This document shows positions 16,028 to 25,937 of a DNA stretch of 53,966 nucleotides, piece by piece. The number at the start of each line of letters is the position of its first letter. Position 1 is the first letter of the stretch. Both the position numbers and the translations under genes were made by a program. Source of the stretch: Rhodocyclaceae bacterium (GTDB lineage: Bacteria; Pseudomonadota; Gammaproteobacteria; Burkholderiales; Rhodocyclaceae). Location: the NCBI GenBank assembly GCA_013388985.1, contig JACAEF010000070.1, positions 1 through 53,966 on the forward strand, written 5' to 3'. The notes beneath the pieces are model-generated. The model saw only the letters and a program-made list of their open reading frames with translations. It searched no databases and was not told the DNA's origin.

Positions 16028-19000
16028 CCGGTGGCCCTCCTGCCCTGCCGCCAGGCGCCAATGGCTGTCACCAGCATGAGCCCCAGCACAACGGCGAGTG
16101 CGAGAGAAGCCACCGTCGCCGGTTCGATTTTGGCTAGTTGCATGCCGGTGATTACAGGTGGCGGGGCCGGTTCGCTTGAGGGCGGCGCGCTGGTCGCGGC
16201 CTCGGATGGCTGCGGCAAAGTCGGCGCCGGCGGGACGGCACCGGCAAGTCCGTAGCCAGTCAAACCGACGAATTTCTCGAAAGTCGCGTTGTCGCTTTTC
16301 ACGTCGTGGCGGCGCGCCAGCTCCCGGTAACGCGCCTTGAGTTCGGCCACGACCTTCGGGTCGGCGGCCCAGTATTCCTGTCGTGCCGCTTCGAGCATGC
16401 GTTCGATCATCTGCGCCAGCGCATGCGGATTGTGGCGCTCGAACCATTGTTTCAAGCCGAGCTTGTGTTTGTCGCGCACATAGACGTCGACGAATTCCTG
16501 CCACTGGTCGTCACGCACGATCTCGCGCGCCACGGCCGTCCAGCCCCAGAAGTTGTTCAGGCCGTCCAATGCCTGCAGCGTGCCAGCATAGCCTTCTTTC
16601 ACGAGACCTTGGATGAAGCCCGGATGGAAGTTGCGCGTGGCCAGTTCCTTGGCCATGAACTGCGCCGCGGCCTCGGTGCGGCCTTGGCGGGCGCGCAGGT
16701 TGGAGATGTAGAGCGCCGGCGGCTTGCCGTCGAGATGGCGCACGGCGAGCCCGATGCCGCCGAGGTACTGGAAGGGATCGTCGGTGGTGAGCATGCCGTA
16801 GGTGTGCGAGCTGCGCGAGAGCACCGCGCCCTGCGTGCCCTTGAGGTGCGCCGCATAAAGATTGACCGCCTTGCCGGCGAAGATCTCGTCGCCCTTCTTG
16901 CCCCAGTCGGCCTCGTCCGGCCCGTAGGCGAACTGCATGCGGGAAAGGTAAAGCTGGGCGAGCTTCTTATCGCCCTCGGTTTTGCCCTTCCAGGTGTCGG
17001 AGGCAAGCACGGCATCGTCAAGCCCCGTGCCGTAGCGCCCGCTCTCTGACGAGAAAATGCGCGTCAGGCCGGCGCGTTTCGCGGCGGCCGCCGGCACGCC
17101 CTGCCGCTCGATCTCGGCGGCGATCCTGCGGCTGTTCTCCGTCACCGCGTTATCGGTCTCGTCGGCTTGCGCCGCAAGCTCCACGGCGCGCGCGAGCTGT
17201 TTCATCGCGTTCGGAAAGTGGTCGCGGTAGAGTCCTGTGGCCGAGAGCACGACATCGACGCGCGGCCGGCCCAGCCGCTCGCGTGGCACGAGCTTGACAT
17301 CGGCAACCCGCCCGCCGGCATCCCACACAGGCTCGACACCCATCAACCACAAGGCCTGCGCCTCGAGAATGCCCTGGTGGCGCATCGTCTCGACCGACCA
17401 CAGGGAGAGCGCGAGCTTCGTCGGCGGCGCGCCCGTCTGCTTTTTGTGCTCGGCGAGCAAGTTTTCCGCAGCAGCCTTGCCGGCCTCCCAGGCTTGCGGA
17501 GTGGGAATGCGCGAAGGATCGAAGCCGTAGAGGTTGCGGCCGGTCGGATACGCGTCGGGGTTTTTGAGCGGATCGCCGCCATAGGACGTCGGAATGTAGC
17601 GGCCGGACAGTGCCCTGATCAGCGCCGGCAGCTCGTTGCCGGCGCCGATGTCGGCATGCCACTTCTTCGCCTTGGCGAGCATTTCGCGCAGCTCGTCGGT
17701 CGGGCCCTCAACAGGGCGGTTCTCGACCAGGTGGGCGCGCAGCAGGCGATAGGGCGCCGATTCGGTCAATCGCTCGTAATCGGCGATCAGCGCCTCGTCG
17801 GGCGCTTCCTCGCCGGCCAGCCGCGCCGCGGCTTCCCAGAATGGCCGGCCGAGCATCAGCATCACTGTGGCGAGGCGGTGTTTGTCATCTGGCGCACGGC
17901 CAAAGGTATGCAGGCCGAGCGGCTGCGCGGTTTCGGCCAGCTCGTGCAGGTGAGCGTGCAATGTCTCGACGAAAGCGGGAAACTCGGCCAGCGCGCGCGC
18001 TTCCGTCCAGCCGAGGTCGGCGAGGAGGCGTTCCTGCTTTGCCGCGGCGAGGATGTCGGCCCGGTAACGCTCCTTGACCGCACCTTCGTCCTGGTTCGTC
18101 CAGCCGTGCAAAAGGTCATGCAGGCGCGAGAGCGCCTTGTGCAGACCGGCGGGACGAAAAGGCGGCGTCTGGTGCGAGAGGATCACCGCCCGGCCGCGCC
18201 TTTTCGCTTGCAGCGCCTCGCCGATGTTGTCGGCGATGTAGGGGTAGATCACCGGCACATCGCCCACGGCGAGCATCGGGTAATCGAAGACGGAGAGCCC
18301 GCGTTCCTTGCCCGGCAGCCACTCCTGCGTCCCATGGGTGCCGAAATGGACGATCGCATCAGCGGCGAATCGCTCGCGCGCCCAGAGATAGGTCGCGAAA
18401 TAGAAATGCGAAGGCGGCGACTTGGTCGAGTGGTAAATCGATTTTTCGCGCGCCGTCCAGCGTTCCTCGCGCGGCGGCTGCGGCAGGATCGCCAGATTGC
18501 CGATCTTGTAGCGCGGAATGACGAAGAAGGCTTCGTCATCGTGCCGGATCGCCATCGCCGACTTTTCCGGTTCGCCCCATTTCTCGAGCATCTCGGCACG
18601 CACGGCGGCTGGAAGGCCGTCGAGCCAGCGGCGGTAAGCGGCAACAGGGAACATTTCGGCCAGACCGTAATGGATGAGCGAGTCGAGCCGGTCCCCGCGG
18701 TAGAAGGGCGACAAAAGTTGCTGTAGGTTGCCGAGGAGTTCGAGCTCTTGTGGCGTCTCGGTCGTGTAACCGGCCGCCTTCAGAGCTGCCAGCGTTGCTT
18801 CGAGACTCCTTGGCACATTGAGGAAGGAGGCCGAAAGATTCTTCTCGCCCGGCGGATAGTTCCAAAAGAAAAAAGCGACGCGCTTGTCGGCATTGGGCTT
18901 CCTTTGCAGACGCGCGAGATTGAGCGCCTTGCCGACGACCGCCTCGACCTGCGGCATGATCGGCGCGATCTGCTCGTCGCCTTTACGCGTCGCGGCGGGA

Positions 19001-19943
19001 CCTGGATGTCGGCGACGCCGGCATATTCGGCCTGGGCGAGGTAGAACGGTACGTCCATCAACGAAACGCCCTGGGGGTCGGCCGCCCATGCCGCCTCGTC
19101 CCCTTTGCGATACGGCATGGCCTGGACGACCGGAATCCCCAGGGTTTCGAACTCCTTCTTGCGGCCGTCGGGATTGATCATGATCTGCGCATTGATCACG
19201 ACATCGGCCAAGGGTTTGCCGGAAGGCGCGAGCAGCCGCTCGACGACGTTTTCCAGCATCGAGCCATAGATCGGCATCGCCACGCCGCCCTTTCTCTCGA
19301 TCGCGGCAATGAGCGTCTCCAGATACGCCGTCTGCATCGCGGCGAGATGCTGTTGATGAAAGACGATGGCGACGATCGGCTGTTCCGGTCGCGGCTTTTT
19401 CCAGGCGAGGAATGCGGCGGCATCGGCGAAAACGCCTTGCGGCGCGGCCGGATGCCAGATCGCGGCCTTCGGGAAGACCACGGGATCGTCAGCGGCCCGC
19501 CGCCAGTCGCCGCCGGCGCGCCAGGCGGCGAGTGTGGCGAAAAAGCCCTCGAAGTTATGTCGCCCGCCGCTCGCGTAATAGTCGACGAGACGACGCGCCA
19601 ACTCGTCGGGCATACCCTGCCATTGCGGCCGCACTTCGGGCAGCCATAAGTGCGGCTGTCCGAGTTCCGGCAAGGCGCGTGCCAGGCGCGGCAGCACGTC
19701 GTCCATCTGGTAGGTGACATCGAAGAAGACCAGATCGGCGCCGCGCCAGAGTCCGCCATCGACGTCGGCCGGCAGTCGATGCACATAGCGTGCTTCGACG
19801 TGTATTCCATTGGGGCGGGCGATGTCGGCCAGCTGCCGGAACTTGCCCGGCGGCACATTGCTGGTGGCGATAAAGAGCACGCTGGCTGCCTGTGCAAGCG
19901 TGCTGAGCAGAAGCATCGACAGCATCGACAAGAGCTTCGCCAT
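16024..19943 (-). CDS. hmuS: HmuS/CobN-like chelatase, periplasmic and membrane-anchored; -1 frameshift
   Basis: The N-terminal part (MAKLLSMLSMLLLSTLAQAA, a signal peptide, then SVLFIATSNVPPGKF) reads in one frame from 19943. The rest (KGDEQIAPIMPQVEAVVGKA onward) reads in another frame to 16024. They join at a run of three G (18997-18999, three C on the coding strand); one more base would give VADIQVPAATRKGDEQIAPI. The joined protein is about 1,300 aa and matches the CobN / magnesium-chelatase H family. The C-terminus has a Pro-rich linker and a membrane anchor (VASLALAVVLGLMLVTAIGAW). CobN proteins in cobalamin synthesis are cytoplasmic, so a signal peptide and anchor point to HmuS, reported as a haem dechelatase of anaerobes. 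Cobalt chelation remains an alternative. The frameshift may be an assembly error, a mutation or recoding. Confidence 0.82.
16217..16241 (-). repeat. Dispersed ~25-bp element, copy in hmuS linker
   Basis: The minus strand reads GTGCCGTCCCGCCGGCGCC followed by GACTTT. In the chelatase frame this gives AVPPAPTL, placed between the chelatase domain and the membrane anchor. The same element occurs at 38306, 40771, 48117, 51767 and 52919. Confidence 0.75.
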
Positions 19944-19952
19944 GATCGCTGC

Positions 19953-20237
19953 TCAATGCACGGAAGTTTGCGTTTGGCTGATCCGAGCGTCTTGCGCAGG
20001 ATCGTCTTTGCGCGGCATTTCGAAGAGCACGCGCTGCCATTCACCCCGCAATCGTCTCGCCACCGCTTTCAGTACCGGGGACGCGAGATGATCCGGGTAA
20101 TGTTCCAGATAATTCAGCTGTCTTTCGATCAGGACCGCCTGACGCGGACAGCGGATTCTGGCGAAACCTGTCATCAGCCTCAGCAATGACCCCAGCAATG
20201 CGTGAACATCCGGCCACTCGTCATCTTCGACACGCAT
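19953..20237 (-). CDS. Unrecognised 94-aa protein between TonB receptor and HmuS genes
   Basis: It begins MRVEDDEWPDVHALLGSLLR and is predicted to be soluble and helical, rich in Arg (RIRCPRQAVLIERQLNYLEH), with one Cys. No signal peptide is seen. It starts 11 bp after the upstream receptor gene, with GAGGG in front of the ATG, and ends 9 bp before the chelatase start, so it is part of the operon. I do not recognise the family. A helper of the chelatase is possible from position only. Confidence 0.7.
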   Translation of the reverse strand: MRVEDDEWPDVHALLGSLLRLMTGFARIRCPRQAVLIERQLNYLEHYPDHLASPVLKAVARRLRGEWQRVLFEMPRKDDPAQDARISQTQTSVH

Positions 20238-20248
20238 GGTCGGCACCC

Positions 20249-22162
20249 TCAGAAATCCGCCCGCAGGCTGGCAAAAAGCGTCCGGCCGCGCTCGGCATAG
20301 CCGAAAGCGGCGGACTTTTCGGCGAGGCGCACGTCCGTCAGGTTCTCGATACCGGCGCGCAGCGTCATTGCCTGGCCGAGCCGCTTTGCCACGCTCGCGC
20401 TCCAGAGGGTGTAGCGCGGCAGGTGCTGGCCGCCGGAATCCAGCTGCCGGCCGATATGCTCGAAACCGAGCCGGGCAATCCAGGCATCGCCCGGCCTCCA
20501 TTCGAGACGTGAGGTAAGGCTTTCCCTCGGCCGCCCTGTCAGTTCCTTCCCGGTATCTCTGTCCTTGGTCTTGAGCAGCGTCAGGTCGGCATTCAGCGCC
20601 AGGTTGTCGACGATCTGCCAGGTCACGCCGGCTTCGATACCATTGACTTCGGCGCGATTGACATTGTCGTACTGGTAAAAGCGCCGCGGCCCTACGGTTC
20701 TCAGCAGCTTATAGGTGATGAGGTCATCGATCTTCGTATGAAACAGGACACCGCGCAGGTTGAGGGAGTGTCTCAGCCAGTCGGCGCCGATTTCGAACGA
20801 GTCTGAGCTTTCTGGTTTGAGGTTGGCATTGCCGTAAAAGGTATGCGGCCCCTCGGCGCCGACGTAATTCGGAGAAATCTGCTTCAGCGTCGGTGCCTTG
20901 AAGGCATGACCGTAGCCGCCCTTGACGATCAGATCGGGCGATGCCTGCCAGACGAGATAGGCACGCGGACTGGTTTCGGTGCCGAAGTATTCGTGGTCGT
21001 CGGCGCGCAGTCCTGCGGTCAGCACGACATCGGTGGCGACCGGTACTTCATCTTGGACGAACAGCGCCCGGTGGGTTGCATCGTCCTTGCCACCGACGAG
21101 GCCGGCGTTGCGCAGCGTTTCGACGCGGTGTTCGCCGCCTATGGTCAGCAGATGGTTGCCGAGCTTGATCGCCGCGTAGGCGTCGAAGACGGCATCGCGC
21201 AGATTCTGCGGCCGGGTCGGTGTGACGCCGTTGCTACGGGTATTGCTGACATCGAGCTCGGAGCGGTAGTAATTCGCCTGGGCGCGCCAGCCGTCGAACT
21301 GTCCCTGCCACGAAACATGGCCGTGGCTACGCTCCAGATCGTAAGCGTCCCGGTAGGCGACCGTGCCGGAGACATTACCCCGCCAGCGATCTTCCTGTCC
21401 GTCGATCATGCCGACTTCAAGCCGCTGACCGGGCAGAAAGTTCCAGCCGGCGGCAACGCTTGCCAGCTTGGCATCGCGACCCTCGAGCTCCGAATAACGG
21501 GGGTCCTCCTTGAGGGGCACGGCGGAGACACGCTGCCCGTTCGCTGCGAGCCGCAGGTCGAGGCCGCTGCCCAATGGCCCAGCCGCGAAGACATCGACGC
21601 CGCCGCGACCGCCTCCCTCGCCTTCAAGCAGGTCTCCGCCAGAGATGCCCAGTGAGCCGATCCAGCGATCCTTCGGCCTGCGCGTAATGAGATTGACGAC
21701 GCCTCCCAAGGCCTCGGAACCGTACAGCGTCGACATCGGTCCGCGGATCACCTCGATGCGCTCGATCGCCGAGATCGGTAGCCAGCCGTACTGGTAATCG
21801 GAATGGCCGACCACATCGTCCGAGGCCGAGATGCGCCGACCGTCGATCAGGTTGAGCACATGCTTGCCTTCGAGGCCGCGCATTGCCATCGTCTTGCGCC
21901 CCCCTACGGAGCGTCCGACGAGCGTGATGCCTGGGGTGCCGCGTACGGCATCGAGCAGGTCGACAGGATTGCGCGCCTCTATCTCGTCGCGCGTGACGAC
22001 GCTCACCGAAGCCGGCGCACTCCGAGTCTCATGTTCCGAAAGTGTCGCCGAGACCACGATGTCGCCAAGCTGAGCCTCGGCCAAAGCCTGGTCCGCTCCA
22101 AACGATAACATTACGAGCGCCAACACTCGGCGAGCCGTTGATGCTTTGCCACCAGCCTCCAT
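20249..22162 (-). CDS. TonB-dependent receptor (BtuB/haem-receptor type)
   Basis: 637 aa. Signal peptide, then TonB box GDIVVSAT. The plug is canonical (VSVVTRDEIEARNPVDLLDA, GITLVGRSVGGRKTMAMRGL, VLNLIDGRRISASDD, IERIEVIRGPMSTLYGSEAL). The barrel includes GYGHAFKAPTLKQISPNYVG and GNANLKPESSDSFEIG, resembling the FRAP and NPNL regions of haem receptors, and ends ...RTLFASLRADF with a terminal Phe. The size suits BtuB/HmuR-like receptors. It is the first transport gene of the HmuS operon, after a 244-bp gap behind the DUF2325 gene. Haem or porphyrin is the favoured ligand by context; cobalamin is an alternative. Confidence 0.9.
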   Translation of the reverse strand: MEAGGKASTARRVLALVMLSFGADQALAEAQLGDIVVSATLSEHETRSAPASVSVVTRDEIEARNPVDLLDAVRGTPGITLVGRSVGGRKTMAMRGLEGKHVLNLIDGRRISASDDVVGHSDYQYGWLPISAIERIEVIRGPMSTLYGSEALGGVVNLITRRPKDRWIGSLGISGGDLLEGEGGGRGGVDVFAAGPLGSGLDLRLAANGQRVSAVPLKEDPRYSELEGRDAKLASVAAGWNFLPGQRLEVGMIDGQEDRWRGNVSGTVAYRDAYDLERSHGHVSWQGQFDGWRAQANYYRSELDVSNTRSNGVTPTRPQNLRDAVFDAYAAIKLGNHLLTIGGEHRVETLRNAGLVGGKDDATHRALFVQDEVPVATDVVLTAGLRADDHEYFGTETSPRAYLVWQASPDLIVKGGYGHAFKAPTLKQISPNYVGAEGPHTFYGNANLKPESSDSFEIGADWLRHSLNLRGVLFHTKIDDLITYKLLRTVGPRRFYQYDNVNRAEVNGIEAGVTWQIVDNLALNADLTLLKTKDRDTGKELTGRPRESLTSRLEWRPGDAWIARLGFEHIGRQLDSGGQHLPRYTLWSASVAKRLGQAMTLRAGIENLTDVRLAEKSAAFGYAERGRTLFASLRADF

Positions 22163-22406
22163 ATGCAGCCTCCCTATTCAATGTTGATCGAGTCTGGCTG
22201 GCTGCCGTCGGGACAAAGACCCTGGGTAGCTGGCGAACATGATGTGCTGCCGATACGAGGCAGCCATGAAAATTCATAGGCATGTGAAAAAAGCCGCTGG
22301 CTTGCCGGGCCTGTCCCCTGGCTGGCTTGCGGTGAGCCCCCCGAGGAAGAAAGCGATTTTCACAATCAATCTCGCAAAGGTTCGTCGCCATGGGCATGAA
22401 TGCCAT
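22163..22406 (-). promoter_or_regulatory. Leader and possible terminator between DUF2325 and receptor genes
   Basis: Reading the minus strand, GCAAGCCAGC occurs twice and is followed by GGCTTTTTTC near 22290-22300, a possible weak terminator of the DUF2325 gene. A perfect ATGAA-AA-TTCAT inverted repeat lies at 22266-22277 and could be an operator. AGCCAGCCAG-type motifs occur here at two places and recur before the DUF2325 gene and before the receptor gene at 29758. No gene is visible. Confidence 0.4.
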
Positions 22407-23684
22407 TTAGCCGATCAAGCGGATGCCATGCCCGGCGCCCGACTGTGTGCCGCCGGCCAGCGCCGACAATCCCTGTGCGAAGCTCGCGATGCCCGGCGAC
22501 TGGACGAACACGCACGGCTTGCCCAGCTTCTTGCATGCCTCCTTGAGACGATAGTAGGCAGCGTGCGACACACAACCTGACTGACAGACGACGGCATCGG
22601 CGCTTGCGACGGCGGAGTCGACACGGCGCAGGCTTTGCTCCTCGCCACCATCATGGTGAAGAAATCTGCCTCCCTGCATCTCGACGAGACGCCGGTAAGC
22701 TTCGACGAGACTGGTTCTGCCACCGACGCAAAGCACACAACGTCCCGCCAGTGCAGTCTCCGCCGGGCAGCTGCGTCCGCATCCATCGGTACCGGCGACG
22801 CCTTTGCACTCACCGATCCCGAGCGCCAGTTCGAGTGCTTTTTCGGTCTCCGCGAGCGCTTGGCTCACCGCCGAAAGTTTCCGTTCGAGTTCGCCTGCCC
22901 GACGAGCGTTCGCGGCATTGCGTTCCTCGAGCGTTTCGATGCGCCGCGCCATGGCTTCGGCGCGCGCAAGCAGGTGTTCGTAATCACGCGCCTGACGTCG
23001 CGCTTCGGCGAGCTCGATTTCACGCTGGCCCAGCAGCATCGCCTTCTGCTCGGCCACCGCCAGGCGCCGCTCGAGCTCGGCGACAGCCTTGCCCTTTTCG
23101 CGCTCGACCACCGCCAATCCCATCTTGTAGGCGGCCGCATCATTGCGCAGGCGATGGTTTTCCCTCTTCAGTTCGTCCAAACGGCGCAGGTTGGCGCGCA
23201 CCGCCGCGCCCTGCTGATGCGAAAGCATGTGGATGTCGCCATAGATTTCCTGGCCGGTCTCATGGTCGATCTCGGCATGGCTGAAGGCCGCCCACAAGGC
23301 TCCCGGTATGTCGTTGCCTTCCGCCAGCGCCCCTTTCCACAGCGCCAGCACCTGCTCGGCATCGCGCGCACAGGCAAACCGCTTCACTGCGGGTGCATAC
23401 TGCTTTTCGAAATGCCGTTGCAGAATCTCGGCGATTCTGCTGCGGCCGTCGCAGCTGCTGACGACCGTGACATGAAGGGTGTAATCGCTCATGTCGGCGA
23501 CATCGAGACCGGCGCGCGCGGCAAGCTTGCGCAGTTCGCCAACCGTCAGGCAGGTGCCTATCAAAGGGCAATGCCAGCGTGTCGGCAACTCCCAGAGACG
23601 CTTGCGACGGCGGGGCAAGGCAGGCGGCGCCCCGCCATTTTCGGCACCGAGTCCTGCGCGAATCAGATCGGTCAAGGAATTCAT
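22407..23684 (-). CDS. DUF2325 protein with long coiled coil
   Basis: 425 aa from the ATG at 23684; a GTG at 23693 is equally possible because GGAAGGAG lies 4 bp before it and 13 bp before the ATG. The N-terminus has a CPLIGTCLTVGELRKLA segment. A long coiled coil spans about residues 160-300 (ELKRENHRLRNDAAAYKMGL, AVAELERRLAVAEQKAMLLG). The C-terminal domain is DUF2325: VLCVGGRTSLVEAYRRLVEM, DAVVCQSGCVSHAAYYRLKE, GKPCVFVQSPGIASF. Several cysteines (GTDGCGRSCPAE, LAGRCVLCVGG) could bind metal or haem. It is the first gene behind a Fur-like promoter. Its role is unknown. Confidence 0.85.
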   Translation of the reverse strand: MNSLTDLIRAGLGAENGGAPPALPRRRKRLWELPTRWHCPLIGTCLTVGELRKLAARAGLDVADMSDYTLHVTVVSSCDGRSRIAEILQRHFEKQYAPAVKRFACARDAEQVLALWKGALAEGNDIPGALWAAFSHAEIDHETGQEIYGDIHMLSHQQGAAVRANLRRLDELKRENHRLRNDAAAYKMGLAVVEREKGKAVAELERRLAVAEQKAMLLGQREIELAEARRQARDYEHLLARAEAMARRIETLEERNAANARRAGELERKLSAVSQALAETEKALELALGIGECKGVAGTDGCGRSCPAETALAGRCVLCVGGRTSLVEAYRRLVEMQGGRFLHHDGGEEQSLRRVDSAVASADAVVCQSGCVSHAAYYRLKEACKKLGKPCVFVQSPGIASFAQGLSALAGGTQSGAGHGIRLIG

Positions 23685-23827
23685 GATTGCCACCAGGCTC
23701 CTTCCAAAGAAAAAACGGTGAGGCTGGCTTCCCGACCATGTGCGGGTGGCTGGCTGAACGAAGACGAAACTCAGCCGTCGCAAGACGCCGGCTGGCGCCC
23801 GTCAGGGCGCTTTGGCGTGATTACATT

Positions 23828-23860
23828 GCATATGATAATCATTCTCTTTTATGATGACAA
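23828..23860 (-). promoter_or_regulatory. Sigma-70-like promoter with overlapping Fur-box-like site
   Basis: On the minus strand, TTGTCA (23855-23860) is followed by 17 bp and TATCAT (23832-23837). The stretch 23833-23847 matches the Fur 7-1-7 inverted repeat TGATAATNATTATCA at 12 of 14 informative positions and overlaps the -10 and spacer. Iron-replete repression of the DUF2325-HmuS block is therefore likely. Confidence 0.75.
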
Positions 23861-23892
23861 CCCTCGTCGGAGATGGTAAGACCCTTTGCGCG

Positions 23893-25125
23893 TCAGGGAA
23901 TCGCCGTGCCCTTGCAGCCAAGGAGCCCATCGGCGCGCGCCGTGAGCAGCAGTGGCGCCATGTACCCCGCATACAGTCCGAACGCCATGCTCCAGAGCAG
24001 GCCGGAGACGAGCCAGACGACCGGCGCATTCGCTCCTGGCCAGGCAGCCAACGCCCGCGCCAGCGCGGCGGCGGCAAGCAGCACGGCGCCGATGGGCAGC
24101 CACTGCCTTGTCTCGAACGTCATCCCGCAGTGCGCCCTGCCGGCGATGCCCATCACCGCGAAGATCGCCAGCCCCAGCGCGCCGACGGCGAGCAGGTGGC
24201 GGCCGGCGCTGAAGGCGCCCGTCGCGAACACGAGCGCGGCTCCCATGATTGCATAACCGGCCGCCATAAAGGCATAGACGCCATAGAGCATCAGCGGCCG
24301 GTGGGAAAACAGCGCGCGTCCAATGTGCCAGTCGTTCAGCAGGTTGAGTAGTGCAGCGGCGGCGGCCAGTGCCAGCCAGCCCGATATCCGGCTTTCGGGT
24401 AGGAAAAACTCGGCCGCCGTGTATAGTCCGATGCAGAAGGTCGCCAGATTGCGGCGCGGCGGGCGAGCGCGGTATTCGACGCCGACAACGCCCGCCTCCT
24501 CGATCGCATGATTGACGATGCGCATTGAGACGCGGCTCATGGCGACGACGATCAGCATCATGTAGACGCCCAGCGCCGCATGGAGCCAGCGCGCCGGGTG
24601 CTCGCCGCGCAGGGCGTCAACATGGAAGCCCGCGACGCAGACCGCGAGGCCAGCCACGGCCCAGAGGAAGGCAAGATGCTTGCGTTCCGGATCGCGCCAA
24701 AGGCGCGGCGCGGCCAGCCAGCCCAGGCCGCAAAGCAGCGCGAGGTGTGCCAAACCGGACACGGCCAGCGCCGGCGCACCGAGCCAGCCGGACGACCAGA
24801 AGCCGGCGCGACCGAGGAGCCAGGCGAAAGCCAGCCAGCGCACCGACACGGCAGTGAAATCGCCGCCACCGGTAAACTCCGGCACCACGGTGAGCAGAAA
24901 GCCGGCCGTGGCGGCGAGCGCGAAGCCAAACAGCAGTTCATGCGCGTGCCAGACGAATGGACCGCCCACGGTCGGCGGCAGCGGCAACCCGTGGCCGAGG
25001 AAGGCGAGCCAGACCAGCATGAGCGCCGGCGCTGCAAGCGTCGCCAGCAGAAAGAAGGGGCGCAGCCCGCACATCCAGACCGGATGGCTCACGCCGACTA
25101 GCCCGCGTAGCAGCGCCGTCAGCAT
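23893..25125 (-). CDS. nnrS: NnrS-family haem/copper membrane protein
   Basis: 410 aa with about 12 hydrophobic segments. NnrS hallmarks are near the N-terminus (GLRPFFLLATLAAP, WHAHELLFGFALAATAGFLL, VPEFTGGG) and in the middle (ALGVYMMLIVVAMSRVSMRI, RPPRRNLATFCIGLY). NnrS proteins are linked to nitric oxide tolerance and denitrification; some bind haem and copper. It is the last gene of the Fur-headed operon and its start overlaps the end of the ABC ATPase gene by 7 bp. This location with iron uptake genes is unusual and may reflect a need for haem or NO protection of iron sites. Confidence 0.9.
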   Translation of the reverse strand: MLTALLRGLVGVSHPVWMCGLRPFFLLATLAAPALMLVWLAFLGHGLPLPPTVGGPFVWHAHELLFGFALAATAGFLLTVVPEFTGGGDFTAVSVRWLAFAWLLGRAGFWSSGWLGAPALAVSGLAHLALLCGLGWLAAPRLWRDPERKHLAFLWAVAGLAVCVAGFHVDALRGEHPARWLHAALGVYMMLIVVAMSRVSMRIVNHAIEEAGVVGVEYRARPPRRNLATFCIGLYTAAEFFLPESRISGWLALAAAAALLNLLNDWHIGRALFSHRPLMLYGVYAFMAAGYAIMGAALVFATGAFSAGRHLLAVGALGLAIFAVMGIAGRAHCGMTFETRQWLPIGAVLLAAAALARALAAWPGANAPVVWLVSGLLWSMAFGLYAGYMAPLLLTARADGLLGCKGTAIP

Positions 25126-25937
25126 GCCAGCCCCTTGCGGCGCCTCGGAGAGGGCATATCGAGCACCCGTGCCGTCTGCCCGGCGCCGACTCTTGTTCCG
25201 GTCAGCTGACCGAGGCCAAAGCCTTCCCGCACCTCCGGCACGCGCAGTAATTTCACCGTCGTGGCATGCACGAAATCGTCGTCGCGCGTCGCGGGCGACA
25301 CGTCGAGATCGAAACGATAGACGAAGCGGCCTGGATTGGGCGCCATAACGAGGATGCTGTCGGCCAACCGCGCCGCCTCCATCAGGTCGTGGGTGATCAT
25401 GAGCACTGCGGCCTTGCGGGTCTGCTGGTGGTCAAGCAGGAGGCGATGCAGTTGCGCCTTGAGGCCAATGTCGAGCGCGGAAAACGGCTCGTCCATCAAC
25501 AGCAGATCGGGCTCGATGACCAGCGCGCGCGCCAGCGCGGCCCGGCTCTGCATGCCGCCGGACAATTGATGTGGGAACTGGTCGAGTGCGGTGTTGTCGA
25601 GGCCGACGGTCGCGCCCATCGCCTGTGCGCGAGCCAGGCATTCGTGGCGCGCGACGCCGGCCGCCTTGAGGCCGAGTGCGATGTTGTCGCGCACGTTTTT
25701 CCAGGGCAGCAGACGCGGCTGCTGGAACATCAGCGCGGGGCGCGTGAAGCCATTGCGCAACGCGCCGCTTTGCAGCGTAAGCAAGCCGGCGGCCAGGTGC
25801 AGCAAGGTGGTCTTGCCGCAGCCGGATGGCCCGACCAGCGCGAGGATGCGGCCGGCTGGCAGCACGAGGTCGATCCCTTCCAGCACGGTCTTGAGCGCAT
25901 AGGCGTGGCCAACGCCGGCCAGTTCGAGTTCAGGCAT
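25119..25937 (-). CDS. ABC transporter ATPase (TauB/SsuB/NrtD type)
   Basis: 272 aa. Walker A LVGPSGCGKTTLLHLAAGLL, a QPRLLPWKNVRDN Q-loop region, signature QLSGGMQSRAALARALVIEP, Walker B LLLMDEPFSALD and the switch MITHDLMEAARLAD are all intact. The closest families import nitrate, taurine and sulfonates or pyrimidine-like compounds. It overlaps the permease gene upstream and nnrS downstream by 8 and 7 bp. The C-terminal end carries a degenerate copy of the ~25-bp dispersed element (RVGAGQTARVL). It energises the adjacent permease and binding protein. Confidence 0.92.
   Translation of the reverse strand: MPELELAGVGHAYALKTVLEGIDLVLPAGRILALVGPSGCGKTTLLHLAAGLLTLQSGALRNGFTRPALMFQQPRLLPWKNVRDNIALGLKAAGVARHECLARAQAMGATVGLDNTALDQFPHQLSGGMQSRAALARALVIEPDLLLMDEPFSALDIGLKAQLHRLLLDHQQTRKAAVLMITHDLMEAARLADSILVMAPNPGRFVYRFDLDVSPATRDDDFVHATTVKLLRVPEVREGFGLGQLTGTRVGAGQTARVLDMPSPRRRKGLAC

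Noticed and set aside
22308-22323. AGCCAGGGGACAGGCC on the minus strand resembling a cobalamin riboswitch B12 box
   Set aside because: The other conserved parts of the riboswitch are not visible upstream, and the box is about 145 bp from the start codon. Worth a covariance-model search, but I do not call it.
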